DNA of 64,000 nucleotides from Marinomonas sp. THO17 (GCF_040436405.1 NZ_AP031575.1:1244501-1308500), one strand, 5' to 3'. Positions 8,100-16,504 are shown, counted from the first letter of the stretch. Notes: generated from the letters alone by a model not told the origin. Program-made: numbers and translations.

Positions 8100-9641
8100 A
8101 TGAGTTATATAAAGGTAAATCATCCTCAAATTCAGATTGATATTGATGTAGACAGATTGCACCAACAGGGATTTTGGATCCCTAATAGACTTTGGGCTAC
8201 GACAAACTATGTATTTCCAGAGAGAGTCAAGCGGATTGAGTTGCAGAAAAATGCACAGTTCCCAGTATTGAGCCCTGCTGTACAAGACTTTAAAGATTGG
8301 GCCAACCAAACGCTAGTTACTGATACCGATTTAAAAAACTTTCTGACAGCAAACTATCCAACTCCCACTTATCTGGATGCGATTAACGCCATGATACTTG
8401 ACGCCAACGCCAGTATTAATGCGGTTTATCAGAGCCTGACATTCCACCAAAGGATGCTGCTGATTTTTAATATGACTGAAGTATATGGAGATACCATTAC
8501 TCAGTTGTTGAATAATAATCAAATAGAATGGCTTGAAGATTCCGATGAGTTTTTCGATCTTATCAATGCCATAATTACAAACTCACCACAGTTTAATTAT
8601 GTGCCGTTGAGCAGCACCCCAATTGCTCAGGTGGGTACTCCTTTCAATGGATTAATGGCTGTGGGGATGGGAAGCGAAACAGGCTATTTTCTGCTCAAAG
8701 ATCAGGCCTTCAATCGTCAATTATTCAGTATTTTGGATGCCTGGCACACCTATCTGGGAAGTACTGACTCTCTGACCTATCTTGACACTGAAAATGCGCA
8801 ACAACCTGGCTCATGGGTATCCTCCCAGGCGTACAATGCCGGTGTCTGGAAAGATTTTGTCATTCCTAATCGGCAAGATCGGTATCTTGGTTTTTCTAGC
8901 TGGACCGATTTTTTCACCCGCACTTTCCAAGCGGGAACAAGGCCGTTTCCGCCTAAAAGCGATAGTGTTGTGGCAATTGGTTGCGAGACTACTCCTTGGA
9001 TATACGATGCCAATATCAGTCCCGAAAAAAATGCGCTGTGGATCAAAGGCAATGTCTATTCTTTGGCAGACATATTTAATGGCATGTCTGATGCTCAAGG
9101 CAATTTATGGGCAGACAAGTTTGTTAATGGGCAGAGCTATCAGGGATTTTTATCTGCAACTCACTACCATAGATGGCACGCTCCAATTTACGGACAACTG
9201 ATTCAATCGCAAGTCTTTAATGGTGCCTATTACAATGGCTCGGACGAGTTTGGAGTGACCTATTTTTCCGAACCAGAAGGCTTTGGTGAAACCACTGACA
9301 CCTGGCTAGGTACCGCATCACAGCAATATTTGGCGCAAACGGCTGCCCGAGCCATCTACATTTTCCACAATGATTCAGTGGGTTATGTCGCCATGATTTG
9401 CATTGGCATGGTGGAAGTATCCAGTGTAAATATTGATCCTGGTTTTCAAATAAGCGCTTCCGATCAGCCAAAAGATGTCGATGCTGGCGACGAGATTGGC
9501 ATGTTTCAGTTTGGCGGTTCTACCCATATGCTTATTTTTGAAAATGGCAAAGTCAACTTGGAACAATGGGCAACGGATATCAATCAAAATAACTCAACAG
9601 TGCATAACTTAGGTTCCACGATTGGGCATGCTGTATCATGA
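8100..9641 (+). CDS. Pyruvoyl-dependent decarboxylase of the phosphatidylserine decarboxylase superfamily (PsiD-like)
   Basis: 513 residues, much longer than housekeeping Psd (about 290-320). The first 230 residues form an extra domain like the PSDC domain that precedes the catalytic part in fungal and some bacterial non-phospholipid decarboxylases, among them tryptophan decarboxylase PsiD. The catalytic part shows WTDFFTRTF and RPFPPKSDSVV (about 265-290), a catalytic-His motif HYHRWHAP (about 360) and the autocleavage site FGGSTHMLIF, where Ser474 would become the pyruvoyl group, giving a large beta chain and a 40-residue alpha chain. Housekeeping enzymes usually have LGST. No membrane segment is seen. 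It is monocistronic, ending in a hairpin, so the amino-acid substrate is unknown. Amino-acid rather than phospholipid decarboxylation is inferred. Confidence 0.82.
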   Translation: MSYIKVNHPQIQIDIDVDRLHQQGFWIPNRLWATTNYVFPERVKRIELQKNAQFPVLSPAVQDFKDWANQTLVTDTDLKNFLTANYPTPTYLDAINAMILDANASINAVYQSLTFHQRMLLIFNMTEVYGDTITQLLNNNQIEWLEDSDEFFDLINAIITNSPQFNYVPLSSTPIAQVGTPFNGLMAVGMGSETGYFLLKDQAFNRQLFSILDAWHTYLGSTDSLTYLDTENAQQPGSWVSSQAYNAGVWKDFVIPNRQDRYLGFSSWTDFFTRTFQAGTRPFPPKSDSVVAIGCETTPWIYDANISPEKNALWIKGNVYSLADIFNGMSDAQGNLWADKFVNGQSYQGFLSATHYHRWHAPIYGQLIQSQVFNGAYYNGSDEFGVTYFSEPEGFGETTDTWLGTASQQYLAQTAARAIYIFHNDSVGYVAMICIGMVEVSSVNIDPGFQISASDQPKDVDAGDEIGMFQFGGSTHMLIFENGKVNLEQWATDINQNNSTVHNLGSTIGHAVS

Positions 9642-9654
9642 CCTAATTTAAATC

Positions 9655-9691
9655 AAATATCGGGGCGAATCTGCCGTTTGCCCCGATATTT
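9655..9691 (+). terminator. Hairpin terminator after the decarboxylase gene
   Basis: AAATATCGGGGC and GCCCCGATATTT pair perfectly (12 bp) around a 13-base loop, 13 bases after the stop codon. The trailing T-run is short (ATATTTGAGC), so termination may be incomplete. Confidence 0.6.
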
Positions 9692-9692
9692 G

Positions 9693-9788
9693 AGCACAAC
9701 CACTGCTGATGATGTCTATCGAGCGAAATCAGCTGAACAATATAAAGCTATTGTTAAAGAATGGGCTCGAACTGCATGGGATGCTTGA
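9693..9788 (+). pseudogene. Possible 3' fragment of a lost gene
   Basis: An open stretch reads STTTADDVYRAKSAEQ, then YKAIVKEWARTAWDA and a TGA at 9786-9788. It looks like a real protein C-terminus but has no start or ribosome site. It is in the same frame as the decarboxylase gene, beyond its TGA and the hairpin. It is more likely a leftover 3' end than a read-through extension. Confidence 0.35.
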
Positions 9789-10403
9789 TCAATACATCAC
9801 GGTATTTTTTTGCACCACTATGTAGGTATGTAACTCTGGATACTGATCAAATTCTAAGTGTTTTATGGTACAAGCATTATCGAGCAACACCTGTATAAAG
9901 CCATTTGTACCTAAAGAAGAGTAATACATCATTGGCCCCATAGTGTCATCAGTATGATCACCTGGTTCATTAGCTCCACCAAAAGAAAATATTAATACAC
10001 CGTCAGGATTTAACGCACTTGCCAGTTTTGAAATCACACCAACTTGCTCCTCCAATGGGATATGCCAAATGCTATCCCAGGCGGTTATGAAGTCGTATTT
10101 TTCGGATATTTGATAGGAGCAAATATCTTGATGATAAAAAGTCCATTCTGGATTACGACTTCGAGCCAGTGCAATCATTTTCTCTGACACATCTAAGCCT
10201 TCAGGCTGAAAGCCCTCTTTGGCCAATAACGCCATTATTCTTCCCGTTCGACCGCAACCAACATCGAGAGCCTTACCCCTTGATTTTACAAAGGATATTG
10301 CTCTTTTATGCTGATCGATTCCGTTTTTCATATTAAAGCGATCATCAGACCAACGATCTGTAATTGTGTCGTAGTTTTTTCCTGTTTGTACTGGTTTCAT
10401 CAT
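9789..10403 (-). CDS. Class I SAM-dependent methyltransferase
   Basis: 204 residues with a Rossmann methyltransferase core: motif I ALDVGCGRTGRI (about 46-57), the acidic end of strand 2 GLDVSEKMI (about 73-81), FYHQDI (about 94-99) and motif IV FITAWDSIWHIPLEEQ (about 110-125). SAM binding is clear but the acceptor is unknown. Two ATGs lie in tandem at the start (10403 and 10400) behind TAGGT. It converges on the fragment at 9693-9788 and stands alone. Confidence 0.85.
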   Translation of the reverse strand: MMKPVQTGKNYDTITDRWSDDRFNMKNGIDQHKRAISFVKSRGKALDVGCGRTGRIMALLAKEGFQPEGLDVSEKMIALARSRNPEWTFYHQDICSYQISEKYDFITAWDSIWHIPLEEQVGVISKLASALNPDGVLIFSFGGANEPGDHTDDTMGPMMYYSSLGTNGFIQVLLDNACTIKHLEFDQYPELHTYIVVQKNTVMY

Positions 10404-10537
10404 TAATTACCTACGTCGTACTAAAGCGCGCCTTAGTAAACCCAATAGAGGTAAATCTTTTTCTACGTCGCAACGAAATTGCATGAAAGGTTCAAGAAAG
10501 GGCAAAGAAGTCAAAGCCCTTTAACTTCCTTTAACAC

Positions 10538-10936
10538 CTACAGCGCCCAATATATAAAAATAATGACCGCTGTATCCATTGTGATATGCGTAATATAGGT
10601 AAACGCCAAACGCATTTTTAATTGTGGCTTTGATAAGTAATCCCTAATTTGTGGTGTGAGATGCTGACTATCCTCAACTAATTGAATGAGAGCATTTTCA
10701 AAACTTAAAAGGCGAATTGTCGCTGCTCTTATTACAGTAAGATTCATAAAGAAAAATAAGATACAACCAAATGCTAAAAAATGCGCAATATCAGGGTTGA
10801 GGTCCTCAGCAGGCTCTGCAATGTGAGAAACTAACCATCCACATACAGCAACAATCACTATTGTGTAAAAATTCCAATAGCTGTTTAGCCTGGTCTCTAT
10901 CTTTTCCAAAACATCCAAAATAGTTGAAATTTCCAA
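10538..10936 (-). CDS. Hypothetical membrane protein, 132 aa
   Basis: Not recognised. After a short amphipathic start (MEISTILDVLEKIETRLN) there are three hydrophobic segments at about 21-40, 52-72 and 112-131, with a charged stretch (about 76-105) between the second and third. It is probably an inner-membrane protein. It is an isolated leftward gene between the methyltransferase and the yjf operon, with gaps of 134 and 200 bp, and appears to belong to neither. Confidence 0.6.
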   Translation of the reverse strand: MEISTILDVLEKIETRLNSYWNFYTIVIVAVCGWLVSHIAEPAEDLNPDIAHFLAFGCILFFFMNLTVIRAATIRLLSFENALIQLVEDSQHLTPQIRDYLSKPQLKMRLAFTYITHITMDTAVIIFIYWAL

Positions 10937-11136
10937 CTGGTCTCCTCATGCTCATCATAAAATGCATCATCAAAAACATTCAAGGACACTGATACCTTGG
11001 ATGCCTACTTGGCCATCACATCGATTTCTCATGCTGCAGTTCTTTAGGTCTAAAAACGTATTTGTTGTTAAATTTAAGTATTAAAAAGCCAATGAAAATT
11101 GAATAAATTACGAATTTTCTCAGGACGACTCACTGG

Positions 11137-12303
11137 TTAAATAATCACATGGGGCAAATAGCGGCTCATGTCTTGCGTAATGGGGTTACTGTCCTCACGA
11201 ATCGAAATACCAGCGGCTTGGTTATCCACTAGCCAGCTACCGATTAAAGTGTAAACATTTCCAAATTTTGGCAACATATGGGTTGCTTGATAAATGAAAC
11301 CTTCTTCACCATAGGGGCCTGATGAGGCCTCTACTTCTGTATTTTCATCGAAAAAAGAAATGTTGGCTCCTTCACGGGAGAAGATAGGCTTTTTCACTAA
11401 AGCCTTTAGGTCTGTAGCCAGATGTAGCTCATCTTCAAAAAATGAAGGCAGCAGATTTGGGTGATTGGGAAACATTTTCCACAACATGGGCAAGAGTGCC
11501 TTATTGGATAAAATGCTTTTCCAAGGAGGCTCTATCCAGCGTATGTTGTTTTTACCAAGGTTGCTTGAGAACTCTTCTTGAAACATGAATTCCCATGGAT
11601 ACAGCTTGAACATAGAATGAATAACTTGATCCTTCATGTCAGTAAAGTAGCCATCTGCGTCACGGCCAATGTCGTCTATAAAGACAAAGCCAGTCTCGAT
11701 TCCCGCTTCTTCAGCACAGTCTTCTAAGTACTGAACAGTTCCCCTGTCTTCAGGAGTGTCTTTGCAGCAAGCAAAATGCAAAATACGATCTGGTGTTAGA
11801 TATTTGATCTCTTTAAAGCGATTGACGAGCTTCTCTTGCAAGCAATTAAACTGATCACAGTGGGGTAATAATACTCCTGCATCCACGTTATCTTGTAGCC
11901 ATAACCATTGCCAAAAGCCAGTTTCATAGAGGCTGGTTGGTGTGTCGGCATTATTTTCATAAAGTTTGGCATCGCCTTTGCCAGAATAGGCAAAATCCAA
12001 ACGAGAATACAAACTAGGATCGCCATTTAGCCAAGATTGACGGATAAAATCCCATTGCGCTTCTGGCAAACAAAAACGGCGCATCAACTCATCATCCTTA
12101 ATGACCTTGTCTACCACTGCCAAACACATTTGATGTATTTCTTCAGTAGGAGCCTCGATGCCTTGTTCTATTTGTTCTAGAGAAAACTGGTAATAGGCAC
12201 TTTCATCCCAATATTTTTCGCCATACATGGTATGAAACTCAAAACCAAATTCCTCAGCCTTCTTTTGCCAAAAAGGTCTTTCAGCAATGGGAATGCGTAA
12301 CAT
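11137..12303 (-). CDS. yjfC: Glutathionylspermidine synthase-like ATP-grasp ligase YjfC
   Basis: 388 residues, the length of YjfC/YgiC. It corresponds to the C-terminal synthetase half of glutathionylspermidine synthase without the amidase half. Visible blocks include [24 protein letters not shown] in parts (about 100-123), [21 protein letters not shown] (about 190-210) and the ATP-grasp stretch [15 protein letters not shown] (about 316-330). The family forms ATP-dependent amide bonds between a carboxyl group and an amine, but the substrates of this single-domain form are not established. It is the last gene of the yjfIJKLMC operon, and its ATG directly follows the TAG of yjfM, pointing to coupled translation with that lipoprotein gene. 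Confidence 0.9.
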   Translation of the reverse strand: MLRIPIAERPFWQKKAEEFGFEFHTMYGEKYWDESAYYQFSLEQIEQGIEAPTEEIHQMCLAVVDKVIKDDELMRRFCLPEAQWDFIRQSWLNGDPSLYSRLDFAYSGKGDAKLYENNADTPTSLYETGFWQWLWLQDNVDAGVLLPHCDQFNCLQEKLVNRFKEIKYLTPDRILHFACCKDTPEDRGTVQYLEDCAEEAGIETGFVFIDDIGRDADGYFTDMKDQVIHSMFKLYPWEFMFQEEFSSNLGKNNIRWIEPPWKSILSNKALLPMLWKMFPNHPNLLPSFFEDELHLATDLKALVKKPIFSREGANISFFDENTEVEASSGPYGEEGFIYQATHMLPKFGNVYTLIGSWLVDNQAAGISIREDSNPITQDMSRYLPHVII

Positions 12304-12909
12304 CTATCCACCCCATCCTTTTGATTTACCGCCGCCCCAGCTAGATTTCGCAGAGGCAACTGCTCCAAATCCCCCTCGGGAAACGGTACGAGTCACTTTG
12401 GGCTTTGGCTTTAATTCGGAGGGTGGGACACGATAGGTAGTTTTCCCCGGTAGACCAATAATAGTACCGTCTGCTGTCATCAGACTATTGCGAGAAGATG
12501 ACCTTGCATTTCGATATTGGTAAATAGGGTTATAGCTATATTCTCTATTATTCAGGAGGTTACCTATCATAAAACCGGTTAACATAGGCATAAAGAAATT
12601 AGAGGATTGAGGGGCCACGCATTGGTTATAGCCAAAGTCTTCTTCACACTGCCACATGGAGGTGTATCTAGGGCCAGTACGAACCGCTTCAGCAACGGCT
12701 TTTTTGTAGGCGACTTCACATTGCTGTGCAGAAAGTGAGGTATTGGCAATACAGTCATCAACCGAGGACACGATTGTGACTTCTTCCTCTGTCTCTCCAC
12801 AAGCGGCCAGTGTCATAGAAGCAACGGCTAATGCTAGTGGACGAAACAACGGATGCTCAGGCTTGCCTTTGCGCATTTTATCAAGGTTAATATAGTGGCT
12901 TCTTTTCAC
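12304..12909 (-). CDS. yjfM: DUF1190 lipoprotein YjfM/YgiB family
   Basis: 201 residues. A positively charged start (MKRSHYINLDKMRKGK) precedes a hydrophobic segment ending in the lipobox LAAC (Cys about 37), so the mature protein is probably a lipoprotein. A Cys-containing conserved region follows (VDDCIANTSLSAQQCEVAYKKAV in parts; DFGYNQCV), then a Gly-rich membrane-like stretch (FMPMLTGFMIGNLL) and a low-complexity tail rich in Gly, Ser and Lys that ends KGWGG. It lies between DUF350 yjfL and ligase yjfC with almost no spacing. The diglycine end next to an ATP-grasp amide ligase gene makes it a candidate ligase substrate; that is inference. Confidence 0.88.
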   Translation of the reverse strand: MKRSHYINLDKMRKGKPEHPLFRPLALAVASMTLAACGETEEEVTIVSSVDDCIANTSLSAQQCEVAYKKAVAEAVRTGPRYTSMWQCEEDFGYNQCVAPQSSNFFMPMLTGFMIGNLLNNREYSYNPIYQYRNARSSSRNSLMTADGTIIGLPGKTTYRVPPSELKPKPKVTRTVSRGGFGAVASAKSSWGGGKSKGWGG

Positions 12910-12919
12910 AATAGACTCC

Positions 12920-13333
12920 TCAATAAGACATACAGGCTGAATTCAGCACGCCCACGGCAAGACTGATGGCAGCAAGAATGATTCCGGCACTGACTTCATT
13001 GGCAACAATACGAGCAACGATTTTGGGCATAAAAATGAAGCGTACCATTGCAAAAGCAAGTGATTGTGCAATAAGAGCAACTAGGCCCCAAGTAGCAAAA
13101 TCTATGAAGGAGACTGAGTTTGTCGCGGCACCGCCTAAGGCGATAGAAAAACCAATAATCGCACCACCCAGACCAATGGATGCAGCGGTATTTTGATCGT
13201 TTTTAATGAGTTTCCATTCGTCGTGGGGGGTCAGAAAGGAGTACACAAAGATAAAGATAATAACGAACAGTAAAGAGAGTCCAAAGTAGCTGCCAAAATT
13301 AGCAATGCTGATCAGAAGGGCTTGAAAGTCCAT
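12920..13333 (-). CDS. yjfL: DUF350 membrane protein YjfL
   Basis: 137 residues with four membrane segments (about 8-31, 48-68, 77-97 and 112-133). The stretch AASIGLGGAIIGFSIALG matches the Gly-rich first repeat of DUF350 proteins, which occur next to PspA-like and ATP-grasp genes in many bacteria. Its place, third from the end of the yjf operon, 10 bp before yjfM and 26 bp after yjfK, is as in Escherichia coli. It probably forms a small inner-membrane pore or scaffold for the system; the molecular role is unknown. Confidence 0.88.
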   Translation of the reverse strand: MDFQALLISIANFGSYFGLSLLFVIIFIFVYSFLTPHDEWKLIKNDQNTAASIGLGGAIIGFSIALGGAATNSVSFIDFATWGLVALIAQSLAFAMVRFIFMPKIVARIVANEVSAGIILAAISLAVGVLNSACMSY

Positions 13334-13359
13334 AAAAATTCCTTGTATTGTTTAAATTG

Positions 13360-14010
13360 TTAGCCGTGAATAGTTAACTGTGAAGGGCTTAGTGTAATAC
13401 CAGTACTGATTACAAAACAACGATTTAAACCACCCTCTTGCTCACTTTCTTCTGCCGAAAGGAAAAGCGATTCTGTATTACCGCCGGGTATTTCTCGTTC
13501 AAATAACATCATGAACTGATCGGTTTCAGATGCTTGCTTGCTGTCTTTATCATAGGTGCGTTCTTGCACGTAGACGGGATTATGATAGTCGCTAACCGAA
13601 GTCCAAACCCGTTGATAAGTATGCCCTTCAAGCTGGTAAGTTGGTGTACCAATTTGTTTGTATAGCAGCTTATCCCATATGTCTTGCGAAGCCACATCTT
13701 GAGTGTCATAAAAATGAAAGAGTTTCACGTCCACAACATCTTCAGTGTTTTTTCCGCCGTTACTGATGACCTGTAGAAAAGCATCGTCATCGGTGTAAAA
13801 GCGGAACATCCAAGTGCCATCCATTTCCGCTATTCCAGCGGCTTGTATGATATAGCTAGTAGCTGCGTTATCAATGACCAAATGCTCTTGTGTCATACGC
13901 ATTAATAGAGGGTCTATTTCAAAGCTACAACCAAGACGTAAGCCCATAATGGAAGGTGCATTACTGGATGATGATTCGGGTGTTTTCTTGTTAAAAAAAG
14001 AAGTAAACAT
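13360..14010 (-). CDS. yjfK: DUF2491 protein YjfK
   Basis: 216 residues, soluble, without signal peptide. It begins MFTSFFNKKTPESSSS and then has IMGLRLGCSFEIDPLLMRM, the normal beginning of the DUF2491 domain, followed by a beta-rich domain with DGTWMFRFYTDDDAFLQVIS near 67-86. The family has no known activity and is nearly always found in yjf-type operons. It starts about 115 bp after yjfJ, and that gap carries a strong terminator-like hairpin, so its level may be set separately from yjfIJ. Confidence 0.85.
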   Translation of the reverse strand: MFTSFFNKKTPESSSSNAPSIMGLRLGCSFEIDPLLMRMTQEHLVIDNAATSYIIQAAGIAEMDGTWMFRFYTDDDAFLQVISNGGKNTEDVVDVKLFHFYDTQDVASQDIWDKLLYKQIGTPTYQLEGHTYQRVWTSVSDYHNPVYVQERTYDKDSKQASETDQFMMLFEREIPGGNTESLFLSAEESEQEGGLNRCFVISTGITLSPSQLTIHG

Positions 14011-14072
14011 AGTCTCATTTATGTCCTTAAGAGAAAAAAAGTTTCACCGCTTGTGTTCGATACTATAACAAT

Positions 14073-14109
14073 AAAAATGGCCACTGCATTATTGCAGTAG
14101 CCATTTTTT
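14073..14109. terminator. Bidirectional terminator-like hairpin inside the yjf operon
   Basis: AAAAATGGC-C-ACTGCA (14073-14088) pairs with TGCAGT-A-GCCATTTTT (14093-14108) with one mismatch and a 4-base loop. On the minus strand it is followed by TTTTTATTG, a fair U-tract. It lies between yjfJ and yjfK, so it could end or attenuate transcripts of yjfIJ and leave yjfKLMC at a lower level or under a second promoter. Confidence 0.7.
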
Positions 14110-14125
14110 ACCATATAAACACCAT

Positions 14126-14815
14126 TTAGCCTTTTTTGGCGGCCAATAGTTGAGCAAGCTTATCGTTACCGCTTTTTTTCGCTCCAGATTTAATGCCAGC
14201 CGCTTTTAGCTTGGCATCGAGTGAGTTACCAGTTTCTTCGGCGGCTAATTCTTCAGCTGCTTCAAGTTCTGCACTACGCTGACGTTGTTTTTCTTTAATA
14301 CGATCAAGGCTGCTTAACGCGGTTTTAACCTTGCTATTAGCTCCTACATGCCTAGTTGAAACCGCTACTTGTGCCTGTTGCACTGATTCAGTAGCTTTAA
14401 TTTGCTCTATTTGCTGTTCCATCATACGAACATTGGTTTTTGCCTTCGCAATGTTGCTTTTTAATGACTTCTCAGAGGAAAGAAAGCTATCAAGAATGCC
14501 TTGCTCAATCTCTAAAGTGGCTTCTAACTCACTAACCCTATCAGCACACTCAATGGCCAAAGCCTCATCTGTTTCACTGGCCGCGATGGCATGATTGGTA
14601 TAGGTTTCTATATCCTCTTTTAGTGAGCTTACCTTACCCTCTGCCAGCTTACGTTTGGCCATGATACGGGTTAAGCTTTGATCGCATTCTTGCAACTCTT
14701 TTTTGGCTTCTCGCATTTCTTGATCCAATATACGGATCGCTTGAGTATCTGCTATTGCCTCGATGCCTTCATTGGTTGCTCCGCGTACCGCTGTCCATAA
14801 TTTTTTTAGACTCAT
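14126..14815 (-). CDS. yjfJ: PspA/IM30-family protein YjfJ
   Basis: 229 residues, almost entirely coiled coil, starting SLKKLWTAVRGATNEGIEAI and followed by long helices with many Glu, Lys and Gln (about 25-190). This is the PspA/IM30/Vipp1 layout (usually 220-230 residues). Members bind the inner face of the cytoplasmic membrane as ring or rod assemblies and stabilise damaged membranes. Its start overlaps the yjfI stop as ATGA. The C-terminal tail (AAGIKSGAKKSGNDKLAQLLAAKKG) is Lys-rich. No pspF or pspBC genes are near, so control differs from the classical Psp response. Confidence 0.9.
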   Translation of the reverse strand: MSLKKLWTAVRGATNEGIEAIADTQAIRILDQEMREAKKELQECDQSLTRIMAKRKLAEGKVSSLKEDIETYTNHAIAASETDEALAIECADRVSELEATLEIEQGILDSFLSSEKSLKSNIAKAKTNVRMMEQQIEQIKATESVQQAQVAVSTRHVGANSKVKTALSSLDRIKEKQRQRSAELEAAEELAAEETGNSLDAKLKAAGIKSGAKKSGNDKLAQLLAAKKG

Positions 14816-15216
14816 ACCACCATCTCCAGATTTAAGTGATCACTATACAAATCAAGAAACTCAGTCACATTATTGAAAAGTGTCTCAATTTCTTCTATGA
14901 CAACGCTTTCTTTGCTGTCTGTAGATAACGCGCCAAAGGCAACGTAATAATCGTCATCCGCTATTTTATTAATGCATATAGAGGTTAAAGGTACTAACTG
15001 ATGGCTGCGCAAGATCAAATCATTGAGGATATTTTTATCTTTCACACTGGTTGTTGAAAACAGTGCTGCTTCAACCAATATTTGCTGATTACCCACATAG
15101 ACAAAGACATCAATGCCTTCATCATTAGAGATATTTAGGCATTCACCTTCTGACTCTGCAACCCAATTTGGCTGAGATTCAATAAGCGCTAATAATGTTT
15201 CTTTGTTCCAAGACAT
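14812..15216 (-). CDS. yjfI: DUF2170 protein YjfI
   Basis: 134 residues from MSWNKETLLALIESQ. The frame is open to 15264, but the ATG at 15216 is preferred because AAAGGAAAG lies upstream and the extension shows no conserved character. The protein is soluble and acidic, with the pattern of DUF2170 proteins: LNISNDEGIDVFVYVGNQQILVEA in parts (about 27-50) and ISIN-like strands. These proteins precede pspA-like genes and may act as cytoplasmic partners. It is first in the operon and overlaps yjfJ by four bases. Confidence 0.85.
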   Translation of the reverse strand: MSWNKETLLALIESQPNWVAESEGECLNISNDEGIDVFVYVGNQQILVEAALFSTTSVKDKNILNDLILRSHQLVPLTSICINKIADDDYYVAFGALSTDSKESVVIEEIETLFNNVTEFLDLYSDHLNLEMVV

Positions 15217-15252
15217 AAGGCTTTCCTTTTTTAAATCAACATATGAGCGTGT

Positions 15253-15349
15253 AACATAGGTCACAAATATAGCATTAAGATAAACTATGTCAACTATGTT
15301 TTATATTTGTTGTCATATACTAAATGCATATGTAGTATAAGATATACTA
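15253..15349. promoter_or_regulatory. Divergent control region between yjfI and the DUF6471 gene
   Basis: The 141-bp gap between the two ATGs contains two sets of repeats. AACTATGT occurs directly at 15283-15290 and 15292-15299, with its inverted form AACATAG at 15253-15259. TATACTA occurs at 15316-15322 and 15343-15349, with its inverse TAGTATA at 15333-15339. The second set doubles as good -10 sequences for the rightward genes. The arrangement suggests a shared regulator, possibly the adjacent DUF6471 protein. Confidence 0.5.
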
Positions 15350-15357
15350 TATGTAAC

Positions 15358-15696
15358 ATGAGTAACGCTTTGACATTTAGTAGTAGCGTCAACAACCCTT
15401 ATCGTATGGCCAAGCAAATGAGTCAAGACCAAAACATAAAAAATCGTCAAGTATTATCTCCTTATAAGCTCGCTATCACTCGGTATATCCGATCATCCCT
15501 AGCATTAAAGGGGATGAAATATGAGGATTTATCCGTTGAGTTGAGTAAAAAAGGTATTACTATGACCGCTGAAAATTTACGCAGTAAAACCCATAAGGGG
15601 ATGTTTTCTGCGGATCTTTTCATCGTCATTATTGACGTACTGGGAATTGATGATACGGCATTAGCGGAAATATTAAAGCAGGTAAAAGATGCTTAA
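15358..15696 (+). CDS. DUF6471-like small DNA-binding-type protein
   Basis: 112 residues from the ATG at 15358 (MSNALTFSSS). The frame is open from TTG 15307, but that start would lie inside the putative promoter repeats. No ribosome site precedes 15358, so a leaderless message or a later start (ATG 15403 or 15418) is possible. The conserved part, about the last 75 residues (RYIRSSLALKGMKYEDLSVEL, then AENLRSKTHKGMFSADLF), has the look of a helix-turn-helix fold: a helix, a turn with KGM, and a second helix with ENLRSK. Members of DUF6471 have this layout. It overlaps the rhomboid gene by eight bases and may regulate the divergent yjf operon (inference). Confidence 0.65.
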   Translation: MSNALTFSSSVNNPYRMAKQMSQDQNIKNRQVLSPYKLAITRYIRSSLALKGMKYEDLSVELSKKGITMTAENLRSKTHKGMFSADLFIVIIDVLGIDDTALAEILKQVKDA

Positions 15697-16246
15697 ACGA
15701 ATTATTCCTAAAGAGATACTTTGGTTTGTGATTGCTATCTGGGTTGTATACCTTGTTAACAATGTTTTGCTGGGGGGAAATTTAAATCAATTCGGTATTC
15801 GTCCGCGAACACTAGATGCTCTACTGGGCATTTTATGGTCGCCATTTCTTCATGCAGGGCTTTACCACATTATCTCTAATACCATTCCATTGCTTATTCT
15901 TGGCAGTTTGCTAGGCGCTTCCGTTGGAGCAGTAAAATTACGTTATATTATGATATTAGGAGCCATCGGCTCTGGTATAGGCGTTTGGTGTTTTGGTAGC
16001 GCAAGCATAGTTATCGGTGCTTCTGGGATGGTTTTTGCGCTACTTGGTTTTTTATTTGCGGATGCAATATTTAATCCTAGTCTACGCAGTTGGCTGATCG
16101 CTATTGTGGCATTTTTTGCTTACGGTGGGACCTTATTTTCTTTAGTAAATTTTTTACCTTACATATCATGGGCAGCGCATTTTTGGGGCTTTGTCTCTGG
16201 TGTTTTACTATCTGTTTTATTCGCGCGCAGAAAGCCAGTTCAGTAA
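15689..16246 (+). CDS. Rhomboid-family intramembrane serine protease
   Basis: 185 residues with six membrane segments. The catalytic dyad is visible as GASG with Ser112 and WAAHFWGF with His164. The HxxxN motif HIISN (60-64) of the second helix, which helps form the oxyanion hole, is also present. Rhomboids cut membrane proteins within or near a transmembrane helix. The start overlaps the DUF6471 gene by eight bases, indicating translational coupling. Facing the yjf membrane-stress operon, it may process one of its membrane or lipoprotein components; that link is inferred from position only. Confidence 0.9.
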   Translation: MLKRIIPKEILWFVIAIWVVYLVNNVLLGGNLNQFGIRPRTLDALLGILWSPFLHAGLYHIISNTIPLLILGSLLGASVGAVKLRYIMILGAIGSGIGVWCFGSASIVIGASGMVFALLGFLFADAIFNPSLRSWLIAIVAFFAYGGTLFSLVNFLPYISWAAHFWGFVSGVLLSVLFARRKPVQ

Positions 16247-16504
16247 CAGTTATATATTTTTTTAGCTTTTTACGACATAAGATATATCAAAAAAAATATA
16301 TAAACCTCCATCATGGTTATAAAGGCAAAATAATATCTTTTTATTTTCTTGGGTTGTATTTAAATTCTTAGAAAAATAAACTAAATTAACGAGTTAGATG
16401 GGTTTTAGACATTTTCAAATATGTTATAAAAATATTTTTTGATACTAAAACTCAGCTTTTTCCCGTTACTAATTTTTTATATTTTATACCTTCAAGGAGA
16501 GACC

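Noticed and set aside
9639..9641. TGA as selenocysteine or programmed read-through in the decarboxylase
   Set aside because: The protein already has a full C-terminal alpha chain after the cleavage site, and a terminator-like hairpin follows directly.
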